Position numbers and translations under genes: made by a program. Under the pieces are notes generated by a model that saw only the letters and a program-made list of their open reading frames with translations, was not told the origin of the DNA and did not search any database. This document shows positions 17,557 to 25,577 of a stretch of DNA of 47,342 nt, piece by piece (the first letter of the stretch is position 1; each line of letters starts with the position of its first letter). This DNA comes from Acidothermus sp. (lineage in GTDB: Bacteria; Actinomycetota; Actinomycetes; Acidothermales; Acidothermaceae): assembly GCA_023512015.1 (NCBI GenBank), contig JAIMAI010000017.1, forward strand, positions 1 through 47,342, in the 5' to 3' direction.

Positions 17557-17586
17557 ATTAGACGCCAGGTCGTAAGCGTCCGTCAA
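17557..17586 (-). promoter_or_regulatory. Promoter of the ABC importer operon
   Basis: TTGACG (17586-17581), an 18-bp spacer and TCTAAT (17562-17557, 5 of 6 matches to TATAAT) lie on the minus strand, about 55 bp upstream of the binding-protein ATG. The predicted start is near 17550. Confidence 0.65.
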
Positions 17587-17656
17587 GTCCCTCCAGCTGA
17601 AGTTTCTGGAACGTATCCAGCCCGTGACCTGGCATTGCGTGATCAAAATGAGCCGC

Positions 17657-18409
17657 CTACTCGCGATCCACGAGAAGGAGAAGTTCGCGCAGCGAGTTCA
17701 CCCTCACATCCTCGACGACGGCCCGCGGGTGAAGTTCCGACCCCTTGGGTGAACCCATGAGGATGGCCTTGCCGAGCCCAGCCCGCCGTGCGCCGAGAAT
17801 GTCGCGATCGTAGGTGTCACCAACCAGCCAGCAAGCCTCGGGTGCGACTCCAACAGAAGCCGCAGCCAGCAACAGGAACTCCGGATTCGGCTTGCGGATA
17901 CCCACCTCATCGGAAAACCACTCGGCGTCTAGTAACCCGGTCAGCCCGTCCCGGCGCATCTGGCGCCGCGCTGCTTCGGCCGAGAGCGCATTACAGACCA
18001 ACGCGAGTCTGATGCCTCGAGCCCGGAGGGCCTGCAGCACCTCCGCCGCGTCGGTCTTCGCCGGTCGATGGAGAATCGTCGAGTCTACGCAGGCACACAA
18101 TTCGACAGCGTGGATCATCACCGCCCGGCGCGCCGCAGCCGGCCAGTCTGCGGCAACGAGCTCCCAGAATTCTCGATGCCGCATCTCCCGCGGCCTCATC
18201 CGACGCGACTGTGCTCGCTTCCACGCCTCGTATGCGGCGACGCCAGCACGTACATCTGCCTCGATCTCGTCGCGGGACAGAGCGTTGGCAAGCCCGTGTT
18301 CCGCCAAGCGCCGCTCGACTTCAGCCGCGATCAACAGATAGCCGCCATCGTCCCGCTGAACATCGGCGATGACCCCGCCGTAGTCCAGGAGGATCGCTGC
18401 AGGCTTCAC
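17657..18409 (-). CDS. HAD-superfamily hydrolase
   Basis: This 250-residue HAD protein has motif I LLDYGGV with the nucleophile Asp9, motif II LVCNALS, motif III IRKPNPEF with its Lys, and motif IV GDTYDRD. The second Asp of the classical DxD motif is replaced by Gly, as in the DxGGV subgroup, so activity as a general phosphatase is uncertain. A helical cap lies between motifs I and II. The GTG start overlaps the stop of the upstream beta-CASP gene as GTGA, with GAGGTGG just before, so the two proteins are coupled. The substrate is unknown. Confidence 0.85.
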   Translation of the reverse strand: MKPAAILLDYGGVIADVQRDDGGYLLIAAEVERRLAEHGLANALSRDEIEADVRAGVAAYEAWKRAQSRRMRPREMRHREFWELVAADWPAAARRAVMIHAVELCACVDSTILHRPAKTDAAEVLQALRARGIRLALVCNALSAEAARRQMRRDGLTGLLDAEWFSDEVGIRKPNPEFLLLAAASVGVAPEACWLVGDTYDRDILGARRAGLGKAILMGSPKGSELHPRAVVEDVRVNSLRELLLLVDRE

Positions 18410-19833
18410 GAACCCACCTCTGCCCCGGCCGAGACCTGCAGAGGCAACGCCTCGCCCCGGCGGACGGGGCACACCGGCACCGTGACCGGGGGAAAGCACT
18501 CCGGCGCATTGGTATGCACGGGCACCACGACCGCCGGTCGAATCTCCTCGACGAGCCAGCGAAGCGCGTCCGGAAGAGCGTGCCCGTGCGACGAGAGCCC
18601 CACGAACCGAAGTCCCAGCCGGCGTACCCACGTCATCAGGACCTCCCATCCCGGATCGGCTGGTCCGTGCGGATACCCGTTCAAGTAGACGTAGAGATCG
18701 TCATGCCCGGCACCGAGCTCGAGGAGCAGCGGCCGATCGTAGCGGCGAATTTCGCAGACAAACGCCGCAGCATCGGCAGCGACTTGACGCGATGTGACGA
18801 TCGGAGCGTCGGAAGGCACCTGATAGCGATCGGCCGCGGGATCGCCGTCGGTGGCCCACACCGCGACGTCGGGTCCCAAGGCCAAATCTTCGAAACCCTG
18901 CTCGGCTGCGGCGTGCCAGATCGCGTAGGTACGGCGGCTGAGCACGAGCACCCTGCCCGCCGCGCGAGCTGCTCGACGGATCGCTGCCTGCCGTTCCAGG
19001 TTGCGCTCGTGGAACGAACAGTAGACACCAGCTTCAGCCTCGACCACAAGGTCTGCGAACCGCTCGACGAGCTCACGTTCGGTGAGGTTGGGCAAGGCAG
19101 TCGCAGGAGCATCGGGCGCCACAGCGGTAGAGGCCTCGGTCACGAGAACGTCGACCCCGCGGCACCGCGCGGCGAAGCCGGTGACCTCCTCGGGATGGCA
19201 ACCGTGTAACCGCCAGTCGCCCGTGTACGCCAGTCGTCCGCCCCGTGTGGTGACCAGGACGCCGGCACTCCCCGGTACGTCGTGGTCGACGGGCACTACT
19301 TCGATCTGTAGACCGCCGAACCTCTCGACCGACCCGGGAGCGAGCGGGATCAACCGAGCCCTCGTCGACGGAAGCACGCCGGCCGCCACCAGAGCGGCGT
19401 GGAACCGCGCGGTTGGAGGCGAGACGAAGACCGGCAGTCCCGGTGCGAGAAAAGGAAGCAACTGCATGTGATCTTCGTGGAGATGGCTTACGAACACGGC
19501 TAACTGGTTCGGATCCACGTCATCGACGAGTGGATGATCTTCAAGCAGTCGTCCCGGTCGTCGCAGGGGAGCGGTGAGACCACTGATCGAATCGGTCAGC
19601 AGGGCCGGGTCGTAGAGCCCTTCGACGAGGGGCGCCATTCCTGCCCTGAGGTAATCCATCAGCACGAGATCGGATCTTGGGGGCAACAACGGGTTGAACA
19701 AGGCCTCTCGACGTACGATCGCCGGGTTCCCGACGACTCCCACGTCACACACGAGCCCACAGGGGCCGTCCTGGACGACGAACTGCACCCCTCCGACCGT
19801 CCGGACACCGTTGAGAAAGCGCACTCGGCGCAT
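18406..19833 (-). CDS. RNase J-like beta-CASP metallo-beta-lactamase-fold protein
   Basis: The metal motif HLHEDH is at residues 117-122. VDHDVPGS (His184) and YTGDWRLHG (Asp206) complete the lactamase-fold site. TEAST, SSHGH and PVHTN correspond to beta-CASP motifs A, B and C, as in RNase J. At 475 aa it is shorter than RNase J (about 555 aa) and seems to lack the C-terminal dimerisation domain. The ATG at 19833 is preferred; the frame extends further upstream but over promoter-like DNA. It is coupled to the HAD gene and divergent from the SorC regulator gene. It could be a nuclease or an unrelated hydrolase. Confidence 0.8.
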   Translation of the reverse strand: MRRVRFLNGVRTVGGVQFVVQDGPCGLVCDVGVVGNPAIVRREALFNPLLPPRSDLVLMDYLRAGMAPLVEGLYDPALLTDSISGLTAPLRRPGRLLEDHPLVDDVDPNQLAVFVSHLHEDHMQLLPFLAPGLPVFVSPPTARFHAALVAAGVLPSTRARLIPLAPGSVERFGGLQIEVVPVDHDVPGSAGVLVTTRGGRLAYTGDWRLHGCHPEEVTGFAARCRGVDVLVTEASTAVAPDAPATALPNLTERELVERFADLVVEAEAGVYCSFHERNLERQAAIRRAARAAGRVLVLSRRTYAIWHAAAEQGFEDLALGPDVAVWATDGDPAADRYQVPSDAPIVTSRQVAADAAAFVCEIRRYDRPLLLELGAGHDDLYVYLNGYPHGPADPGWEVLMTWVRRLGLRFVGLSSHGHALPDALRWLVEEIRPAVVVPVHTNAPECFPPVTVPVCPVRRGEALPLQVSAGAEVGS

Positions 19834-19878
19834 GACAGCCTTTTCGCACGTAGTTGCATTTACATATCTGCTGTGAGT

Positions 19879-19908
19879 ATTCTTGCCGACGACAACCACA
19901 GCTGTCAA
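19879..19908 (-). promoter_or_regulatory. Candidate promoter of the beta-CASP/HAD operon
   Basis: TTGACA (19908-19903), an 18-bp spacer and AAGAAT (19884-19879) lie on the minus strand, about 45 bp before the ATG. The -35 box is consensus and the -10 box is moderate. Confidence 0.5.
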
Positions 19909-19980
19909 TCGGCCGAGGGTCGTCTGAGTCCAGCCCATGCCATTGCGCCACGTCAACCAGCCGTGGTAGAAATGGCTCGG

Positions 19981-20007
19981 ATGTGATGTAACCGAACGGA
20001 TGTGATG
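19981..20007 (+). promoter_or_regulatory. Direct-repeat operator upstream of the SorC regulator gene
   Basis: ATGTGATG occurs at 19981-19988 and again at 20000-20007, 19 bp apart and ending 4 bp before the GTG start. The second copy is preceded by CCGAACGG. The same arrangement, with CTGAACAT before the second copy, recurs at 23523-23549 in front of the E1alpha gene. This suggests autoregulation by the SorC protein. Confidence 0.65.
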
Positions 20008-20011
20008 TTTG

Positions 20012-20968
20012 GTGCGACCGGCACGCGACCGTGAGCAGCTCATCAAGGCCGCGCGGATGTACTTCATCGACGGTCTGTCGCAGCAACAGATCGCCGAGGT
20101 CTTGGGTACCACCCGCTCGAACGTGTCCCGGATCCTCACGGCAGCTCGGGAGCAGGGCATCGTCGAGATCCGCATCAACGAGCCGACCCAGCGCTCCTAC
20201 CGGCTGGAGGCAGAGCTCACCGCGCGGTTTCCGGGGCTCGAAGCGAGGGTGCTCGCTCCTCGGGCGCATCAGGACCCCCTCGCAGACGTAGGCCATCTCG
20301 CCGCGCAATGGCTCTCAGAGCGTCTGACCCGTGGCTTGCGTATCGCCCTCGCCTGGGGCGGCACCCTCCAGGCGATGGTCCGTGCGATGCAGCCGTCTCC
20401 CACCGAGGACGTGGAAATCGTGCAACTGGTCGGTGGCTTGTCGGCGCTGACGCTGCACGTCAGCGGTCAAGAACTCGTGCGCCAGCTCGCCGACAAGCTC
20501 GAGTGCCGTTACCGCTACCTTCACGCCCCCGCCCTTTTCGAGTCCGCGCCGGCTCTTCGGGCTCTATTGCGTGAGCCTGCCATCGCCACAGCCCTCGATG
20601 CCGCTCGTCACGCCGACATCGCCTGCGTCGGGATCGGCGCCGTCGGGATCGGTTCGTCGGCCGAGATCATCGAAGCGCTCCGGCTCAGTCCCGCCGAACG
20701 CGCGGAGTTCGAGTCCGCCCGGCCGGTAGGCGATATTTGCGCGCGGTTCTTCGATCAAACCGGGAACGAGATTCGATCCGCCGTCCACGACCGCGTTCTC
20801 GCCGTTGAGCTCGACGATCTTCGCGCGATTCCCGTAGTCGCAGGAGTCGCTGTCGGCGCGGTAAAAGGACCGGCGATCCGAGCGGCCTTGCAAGGCCGCC
20901 TCATCGACGTCCTCATCTGCGACGAAGCGGCCGCTCACGCCGTCCTTGCCGACAACCGAGAACCCTGA
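20012..20968 (+). CDS. SorC/DeoR-family sugar-phosphate-responsive transcriptional regulator
   Basis: The N-terminal helix-turn-helix (GLSQQQIAEVLGTTRSNVSR) is followed by a SorC-type effector domain of about 260 residues, with typical WGGTLQAMV and CVGIGAVGIGSS segments. Family members bind phosphorylated sugars and usually repress neighbouring catabolic operons. A GTG at 20012 or a TTG at 20009 is the start; neither has a Shine-Dalgarno sequence, so the mRNA may be leaderless or poorly translated. It is the first gene of a run with the DRL-like, IspD-like and zinc-ribbon genes. The operator pair suggests that it controls itself and the E1/E2 operon. Confidence 0.9.
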   Translation: MRPARDREQLIKAARMYFIDGLSQQQIAEVLGTTRSNVSRILTAAREQGIVEIRINEPTQRSYRLEAELTARFPGLEARVLAPRAHQDPLADVGHLAAQWLSERLTRGLRIALAWGGTLQAMVRAMQPSPTEDVEIVQLVGGLSALTLHVSGQELVRQLADKLECRYRYLHAPALFESAPALRALLREPAIATALDAARHADIACVGIGAVGIGSSAEIIEALRLSPAERAEFESARPVGDICARFFDQTGNEIRSAVHDRVLAVELDDLRAIPVVAGVAVGAVKGPAIRAALQGRLIDVLICDEAAAHAVLADNREP

Positions 20969-21008
20969 ACCGAGCCGGTTCGGAGACCGGCATCCTGAGG
21001 AGCCACTG

Positions 21009-22340
21009 GTGGGATATACGCAACGCCTAGCCGCCCGTCAGGCAGAGTACGGTCGCCCGATCCGGGTCGGTCTCGTCGGCGCAGGCCAGATGGGACGTGG
21101 TTACGTCACCCAGGTGAGCCGCATCACCGGAATGGAAGTCGTGGCGATCGCCGATGTGGTGGCCGCGCGAGCGCAGTCGGTCTTCGCGGCCGTCGGAGTC
21201 GAAGACGTAGCCGGTCCAGATCTGCCATTCGAGCGCTTGTGCCGAACCGTCGACAACGGTGGGCACGTCGTGACGACGTCCGCCGAAGAATTGACCGCGC
21301 TACCGGTCGACGTCGTGGTCGAGGCGACGGGCGTCCCCGAGGTAGGTGCCAAGGTCGCCATGCAAGCCCTGCTCGGGGGACGGCATGTGGCGATGCTGAA
21401 CGTGGAAACCGACGCGACGGTCGGACTCTTGCTCGCCTCGATCGCCCGCAGTGCAGGCCTCGTCTACACCGTCTGTCGGGGCGACGAACCTGTTGAGGCC
21501 AAGCGCCTGGTCGACTATGCACGCGATCTTTCATTCGAGGTCATCTGCGCTGGAAAGGGAAAGAACAACCCTCTCGACGTCCATGCCACGCCGGACGCCC
21601 TCGCTTCCGAGGCCAAGGCAAAGAACATGAATCCGAAGATGCTTACGAGCTTCGTCGACGGGTCCAAGGCGATGATCGAGATGGTGGCCCTGGCAAACGC
21701 AACCGGGTTGTCCGTGAGTCGGCGTGGATTACACGGACCGTACAGCACCGTCGAAGATTTGCCGCGAGTTTTCAGCTTGCGCGCAGACGGCGGGGTGGTC
21801 GAACGTCCCGGAATCGTCGACTACGCAACCGGCCCGGTTGCCCCCGGAGTCTTCGTCGTCGTCCACACCGATGTGCCTACCGTGCTCGAAGAGCTCGATT
21901 ACCTCAAATGCGGCAGCGGACCGTACTACGCGTTCTACCGGCCGTTCCACCTGGCGAGCATCGAGGCACCGCTATCGGTGGCCGCCGCCGTCCTCGACCA
22001 CCAGGTAGATCTCGCTCCCACCACTTGGACGGCGGAAGTCGTCGCCGTGGCGAAACGGCCGCTCCGTGCCGGCGAATTCCTCGACCACATCGGGGGCTAC
22101 ACGGTGTACGGACTCGCAGAAGATGCCACGGTGGCGCGCCGGGAGGAACTGCTCCCTCTCGGGCTCGTCGATGGCGCACGTGTCGTACGCGATATTCCGG
22201 TGGACACCCCGTTGCGGTATTCGGACGTCGAGCTGGTCGCCGATTCCGTTGTGGTCAACATGCGCGCCCTGCAGGATGCGTTGATTCGCAATCACGAAGC
22301 GGCACTGGCCGTGAACCATGAAGCTACCGTTCCCGCTTGA
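21009..22340 (+). CDS. DRL/DXR-II-like NAD(P)-dependent oxidoreductase with SAF domain
   Basis: This 443-residue protein has an N-terminal Rossmann fold (VGLVGAGQMGRGYV, 20-33), a homoserine-dehydrogenase-like middle, and a C-terminal SAF region (VAKRPLRAGEFLDHIGGYTV). That architecture is COG4091. It includes the DXR-like reductoisomerase DRL of Brucella, which makes MEP from DXP, and related oxidoreductases of unknown substrate (DLO). Canonical dxr is also present in this window, so a different or redundant substrate is likely. The GTG at 21009 has GAGGAG 6 nt upstream. The IspD-like gene overlaps its 3' end by 23 nt. Family membership is firm; the reaction is not. Confidence 0.8.
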   Translation: MGYTQRLAARQAEYGRPIRVGLVGAGQMGRGYVTQVSRITGMEVVAIADVVAARAQSVFAAVGVEDVAGPDLPFERLCRTVDNGGHVVTTSAEELTALPVDVVVEATGVPEVGAKVAMQALLGGRHVAMLNVETDATVGLLLASIARSAGLVYTVCRGDEPVEAKRLVDYARDLSFEVICAGKGKNNPLDVHATPDALASEAKAKNMNPKMLTSFVDGSKAMIEMVALANATGLSVSRRGLHGPYSTVEDLPRVFSLRADGGVVERPGIVDYATGPVAPGVFVVVHTDVPTVLEELDYLKCGSGPYYAFYRPFHLASIEAPLSVAAAVLDHQVDLAPTTWTAEVVAVAKRPLRAGEFLDHIGGYTVYGLAEDATVARREELLPLGLVDGARVVRDIPVDTPLRYSDVELVADSVVVNMRALQDALIRNHEAALAVNHEATVPA

Positions 22341-23067
22341 AAGCAGACGTCCTGCTTCTTCTCACGCCGCCGTCGTCCTGGCCGGAGGACGCGTCGCAGG
22401 CCCACGGCTCGGCCCCGACATCGCGTTGCTCTCCCTCGCCGGACGCCGCTTACTCTCCCGAGCGGTCGCGACATTGTTGGACGACACCGGCGTCACCCAA
22501 ATCGTCATCGTGATCGACCCAGCGGACGCCGACAACGCACGAGCACTGTTGTCGCGGGAACTCGGTGACGTCCCGTGCATCTTCGCAAGTGGCGGTTTTG
22601 CGGTTCAGGCCTCGCTGGCAAATGGAGTCGAGGTTCTCGCCGATGCGATCACCCGCGGCGCGTACGACCTGATCGTCGTACACGATGCTGCTTTTGCGCT
22701 GGCTCCGCCGCATTTGGTCCGTGAGGTGATTGCGACCGCACGTCACTTCGGGGCCGCCGTTCCCTACATCGGGCTCGACGACTTCGTCTGGATCGACCGA
22801 ATGGGGACGCCGTTGCGTTTCGGGCGAGACGACCGCATTCACATCCAGACGCCGCAGGCGTTCCGCGCCGTTGAACTCCTCCACGCCTGTCGTCGGGCGG
22901 CACTCGAACACTTCGCCGTCGGCACGACTGCGGAAGCGATGGAACGGTACTGCGGGAGAAGGGTTCGCGGCGTGCCAGGCGACACCCGCAACGTCGCCAT
23001 CCGCTCTCCCCTCGATCTGTTCGCGGCGGAGGGGGTGCTCGCGACGTCCCACTACGCCTTGCACTGA
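22318..23067 (+). CDS. IspD-family protein with degenerate active site
   Basis: The fold follows IspD (MEP cytidylyltransferase) along its whole 249 residues: VVLAGG (19-24), VVHDAA (120-125), QTPQAF (178-183) and PGDTRNVAIRSPLDLF near 220-235. Ungapped comparison with the canonical copy at 26936 shows that the catalytic Arg20 is Gly28, Lys27 is Ile35 and the second-site Lys218 is Ala227. The Arg-x-x-Ser of the GGxxRxxS loop is also lost. It is therefore probably not a working cytidylyltransferase of the usual type; it may be a partner subunit or have a changed reaction. It overlaps the DRL-like gene and is followed by a zinc-ribbon gene. Confidence 0.8.
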   Translation: MKLPFPLESRRPASSHAAVVLAGGRVAGPRLGPDIALLSLAGRRLLSRAVATLLDDTGVTQIVIVIDPADADNARALLSRELGDVPCIFASGGFAVQASLANGVEVLADAITRGAYDLIVVHDAAFALAPPHLVREVIATARHFGAAVPYIGLDDFVWIDRMGTPLRFGRDDRIHIQTPQAFRAVELLHACRRAALEHFAVGTTAEAMERYCGRRVRGVPGDTRNVAIRSPLDLFAAEGVLATSHYALH

Positions 23068-23123
23068 GCCGACCACAGGAGGCGGATTGCGGCCACCAGA
23101 CGCCGGCCGAGGGAGGTGATCTC

Positions 23124-23444
23124 GTGTCCGAAGAGGCCCGCGCCGTTCTGACCTGCGCGAACTGCGCGGAACCAACCCTGCACGTCGTCCGCTACGCCGG
23201 CCGACTTATCGCTGATATCCGTTGCACCCGCTGCGGAACCATCACCGCCCGTGATTCGCGGGAGGCATGGGCGGAGTACCTCCGCGATCTCGAGCAGCGT
23301 CTCCTCAGCAAGCCGACGCGAACGGCACGCCGAGCTGTGCGCGACCCGGTGGGGTTCGTCGTTCGCCTCCCGCTCGCGCTGGCCCGACAGCCGATGAAGC
23401 TGCTGCGCGAATGGAAAGTGCTGCGTGAGATCTCCCGTCACTGA
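23124..23444 (+). CDS. Small zinc-ribbon protein, copy 1
   Basis: This 106-residue protein has two CxxC knuckles (Cys11/Cys14 and Cys34/Cys37), expected to bind one zinc. The flanking motif CAEPTLH and the RYAGR segment recur in the second copy at 27679. The C-terminal half is basic and helical (EYLRDLEQRLLSKP onward), with several Arg and Trp residues. The GTG start has GGGAGGTGAT upstream. I do not recognise a named family. It follows an IspD-like gene, as its paralog does, so it probably acts with that protein, perhaps as a scaffold or nucleic-acid or membrane-contact factor. Confidence 0.8.
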   Translation: MSEEARAVLTCANCAEPTLHVVRYAGRLIADIRCTRCGTITARDSREAWAEYLRDLEQRLLSKPTRTARRAVRDPVGFVVRLPLALARQPMKLLREWKVLREISRH

Positions 23445-23482
23445 GGGCACCGCTTTCACCCGGCTCGTGGTGACCGGCTGAC

Positions 23483-23512
23483 TTTACAGGGAAGGGCCGG
23501 CCGTGCTATCCA
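23483..23512 (+). promoter_or_regulatory. Candidate promoter of the E1alpha-E1beta-E2 operon
   Basis: TTTACA (23483-23488), an 18-bp spacer and TATCCA (23507-23512) place a transcript start near 23519, immediately upstream of the direct-repeat operator. Confidence 0.5.
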
Positions 23513-23522
23513 TGAAGGAAAG

Positions 23523-23549
23523 ATGTGACGCTACTGAACATATGTGATG
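23523..23549 (+). promoter_or_regulatory. Direct-repeat operator upstream of the 2-oxoacid dehydrogenase operon
   Basis: ATGTGACG (23523-23530) and ATGTGATG (23542-23549) lie 19 bp apart, the same period as in front of the SorC gene. The second copy is preceded by CTGAACAT, matching CCGAACGG there. It lies between the predicted transcript start and the ATG, a place suited to repression. Confidence 0.65.
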
Positions 23550-23562
23550 ATTGCGAGGGCTG

Positions 23563-24534
23563 ATGACTACGAAGCTTTGTCAGGAACCCGAGTTGGCCCG
23601 ACGAGCCCTCGCGACTATGTGGACGATCCGGCGCTTCGAGGAGGCCGTGGACGACCTCTTCGCACGGGGTTTGATCTACGGAACCATGCACTTGTCGATC
23701 GGACAAGAGGCAACCGCCACCGGTGTTTGCCTCGCCCTCGCCGACGACGATCTGATCACGTCTACCCATCGAGGCCACGGCCACTGCATCGCAAAGGGTG
23801 CGGACCTGGAGCGAATGATGGCGGAGTTGCTCGCCAAGGAGACCGGGTACTGCCGGGGGCGAGGGGGATCGATGCACATCGCCGACGTGGCCCGCGGAAA
23901 CCTGGGGGCCAACGGGATCGTCGCGGGAGGAATTCCGATCGCGGTAGGAGCCGGTCTTGCGCAGCGGCTACAAGGCACCCGCCGGGTCGTCGCCAGTTTC
24001 TTCGGCGACGGCGCCGCCAACGAAGGCGCTTTTCACGAGGCAGTCAACCTCGCAGCGATCTGGGATTTACCGGTTGTCTTCGTCTGCGAGAACAACCAGT
24101 ACGGCATGTCGATGCCGACGAGCCGCGCGTTTCGTATCCCACGCATCAGCCAACGTGCCGCCGCATATGGCATCCCGGGAGTCACCGTCGACGGCAACGA
24201 CATCCAAGCCGTGTACGACGAGACAGTGGTGGCGGTCGAACGTGCGCGCGCTGGGGAGGGCCCGACCTTCATCGAAGCCATCACCTACCGCTGGAAAGGG
24301 CATTCGAAGAGTGACAAGAACCTCTATCGAACCCGAGAAGAAATCGAGGAGTGGAAGAGCCGCGATCCGATCGGTCGTTTCGAGGCGGCCGTCGAAGCGG
24401 CGGGGACCTTCAATCGATCCGAGATCGAGACGATTCGGTCGAGTGCTCGTGACGCCGTACGCGACGCGATTGCTCGGGCCCACGCCGCGCCCGACGCGCG
24501 CCCGGACGAACTGCGTGACGCCGTTTACGCGTGA
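23563..24534 (+). CDS. TPP-dependent 2-oxoacid/acetoin dehydrogenase E1 component, alpha subunit
   Basis: This 323-residue protein carries the TPP-binding motif that starts GDGAANEG (148-155) and ends ENN (176-178). MHLSIGQEA and HRGHGH are typical of PDH, BCKDH and acetoin E1alpha chains. With the beta chain it decarboxylates a 2-oxo acid (or cleaves acetoin) and passes the acyl group to E2 lipoate. The ATG at 23563 has GAGGG just upstream. It is the first gene of the operon after the SorC-type operator. Substrate class is uncertain; the length and motifs fit the AcoA group. Confidence 0.92.
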   Translation: MTTKLCQEPELARRALATMWTIRRFEEAVDDLFARGLIYGTMHLSIGQEATATGVCLALADDDLITSTHRGHGHCIAKGADLERMMAELLAKETGYCRGRGGSMHIADVARGNLGANGIVAGGIPIAVGAGLAQRLQGTRRVVASFFGDGAANEGAFHEAVNLAAIWDLPVVFVCENNQYGMSMPTSRAFRIPRISQRAAAYGIPGVTVDGNDIQAVYDETVVAVERARAGEGPTFIEAITYRWKGHSKSDKNLYRTREEIEEWKSRDPIGRFEAAVEAAGTFNRSEIETIRSSARDAVRDAIARAHAAPDARPDELRDAVYA

Positions 24535-24557
24535 GACAACGAATTCAAGAGGTCAGG

Positions 24558-25577
24558 GTGGCAAGTACGACGATCGAACGAACCGCTAGTGATACCCGCA
24601 CCTGCAGCTATGCCGAAGCCATCCGCGAAGCGTTGGCCCAGGCCATGGAAAGCGACGAGCGCGTCTTCCTGCTCGGCGAGGACATCGGCGTTTACGGAGG
24701 CGCATTCGGCGTCACTACAGGTTTGCTCGAACGATTCGGAGCGGAGCGGGTACGAGACACACCGATCTCGGAACTCGGCATCGTTGGGGCGGCGGTAGGG
24801 GCCGCCCTCGCGGGGATGCGACCCGTCGTCGAAATCCAATTCTCGGATTTCACGGCTCAAGCGATGGATCAAATCGTCAACCAAGCTGCGAAAATCCATT
24901 ACATGCTGGGGGGTGCAGCGAGCGTGCCGATGGTGCTCCGCGCGCCGGGAGGCTCGGGCACCGGGGCAGCCGCCCAGCACTCCCAGAGCCTGGAGGCGTG
25001 GTTCGCGCACGTTCCCGGCCTGAAGGTAGTGCTTCCCGCCACCCCCGCCGATGCGAAAGGACTCCTGCTCGCAGCGATCGACGACCCCAACCCCGTCATC
25101 TTCCTCGAGCACAAATTGCTCTACAAGTCGTCGGGCCCGGTGCCGACTGAGCCCGTCCGCGAGACCTTGGGTGCGGCGCGCGTGCACCGTGACGGAGACG
25201 ACCTGACCATCGTCGCGACGAGCGTGATGGTGGAGCGGTCCCTGCAAGCTGCGGATGAGCTCGCCGCCGACGGCATCCACGCAACGGTGGTCGATCCGCG
25301 CACCATCAAGCCATTGGACGCCGCCACGATCCTCGCAGCCGTGCGCCGAACCGGGCGGCTTCTTCTCGTGCAAGAGGCCCCGCTGACCGGGGGCTTCGTC
25401 TCGGAAATCGCGGCTCTAGTGGCGGGATGCGACGCTCTCTACTCGTTGGTCGCTCCGATCCGGCGACTCTGCGGTCTCGACGTCCCGATTCCTTATGCCC
25501 CCCAGCTCGAACGTGCCGCCGTCCCCCAGGTCCCGGATATCGTCAAAGCCGCCCGTGAACTGGTCATGGAGTCGTAG
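24558..25577 (+). CDS. TPP-dependent 2-oxoacid/acetoin dehydrogenase E1 component, beta subunit
   Basis: This protein of about 339 residues contains [38 protein letters not shown] and EIQFSDF, the usual transketolase-like beta-chain markers. The C-terminal transketolase domain has [10 protein letters not shown]. The GTG at 24558 has GAGGT nearby; an in-frame GTG at 24531 overlaps the E1alpha stop (GTGA) and is the alternative. It ends one base before the E2 ATG. It pairs with the alpha subunit in an alpha2beta2 E1. Confidence 0.92.
   Translation: MASTTIERTASDTRTCSYAEAIREALAQAMESDERVFLLGEDIGVYGGAFGVTTGLLERFGAERVRDTPISELGIVGAAVGAALAGMRPVVEIQFSDFTAQAMDQIVNQAAKIHYMLGGAASVPMVLRAPGGSGTGAAAQHSQSLEAWFAHVPGLKVVLPATPADAKGLLLAAIDDPNPVIFLEHKLLYKSSGPVPTEPVRETLGAARVHRDGDDLTIVATSVMVERSLQAADELAADGIHATVVDPRTIKPLDAATILAAVRRTGRLLLVQEAPLTGGFVSEIAALVAGCDALYSLVAPIRRLCGLDVPIPYAPQLERAAVPQVPDIVKAARELVMES

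Noticed and set aside
20967..20981. Hairpin GAACCG-AGC-CGGTTC after the sorC stop as a terminator
   Set aside because: The stem is only 6 bp, there is no T tract, and the next gene follows closely with a good ribosome site. It is more likely incidental or a weak processing site.
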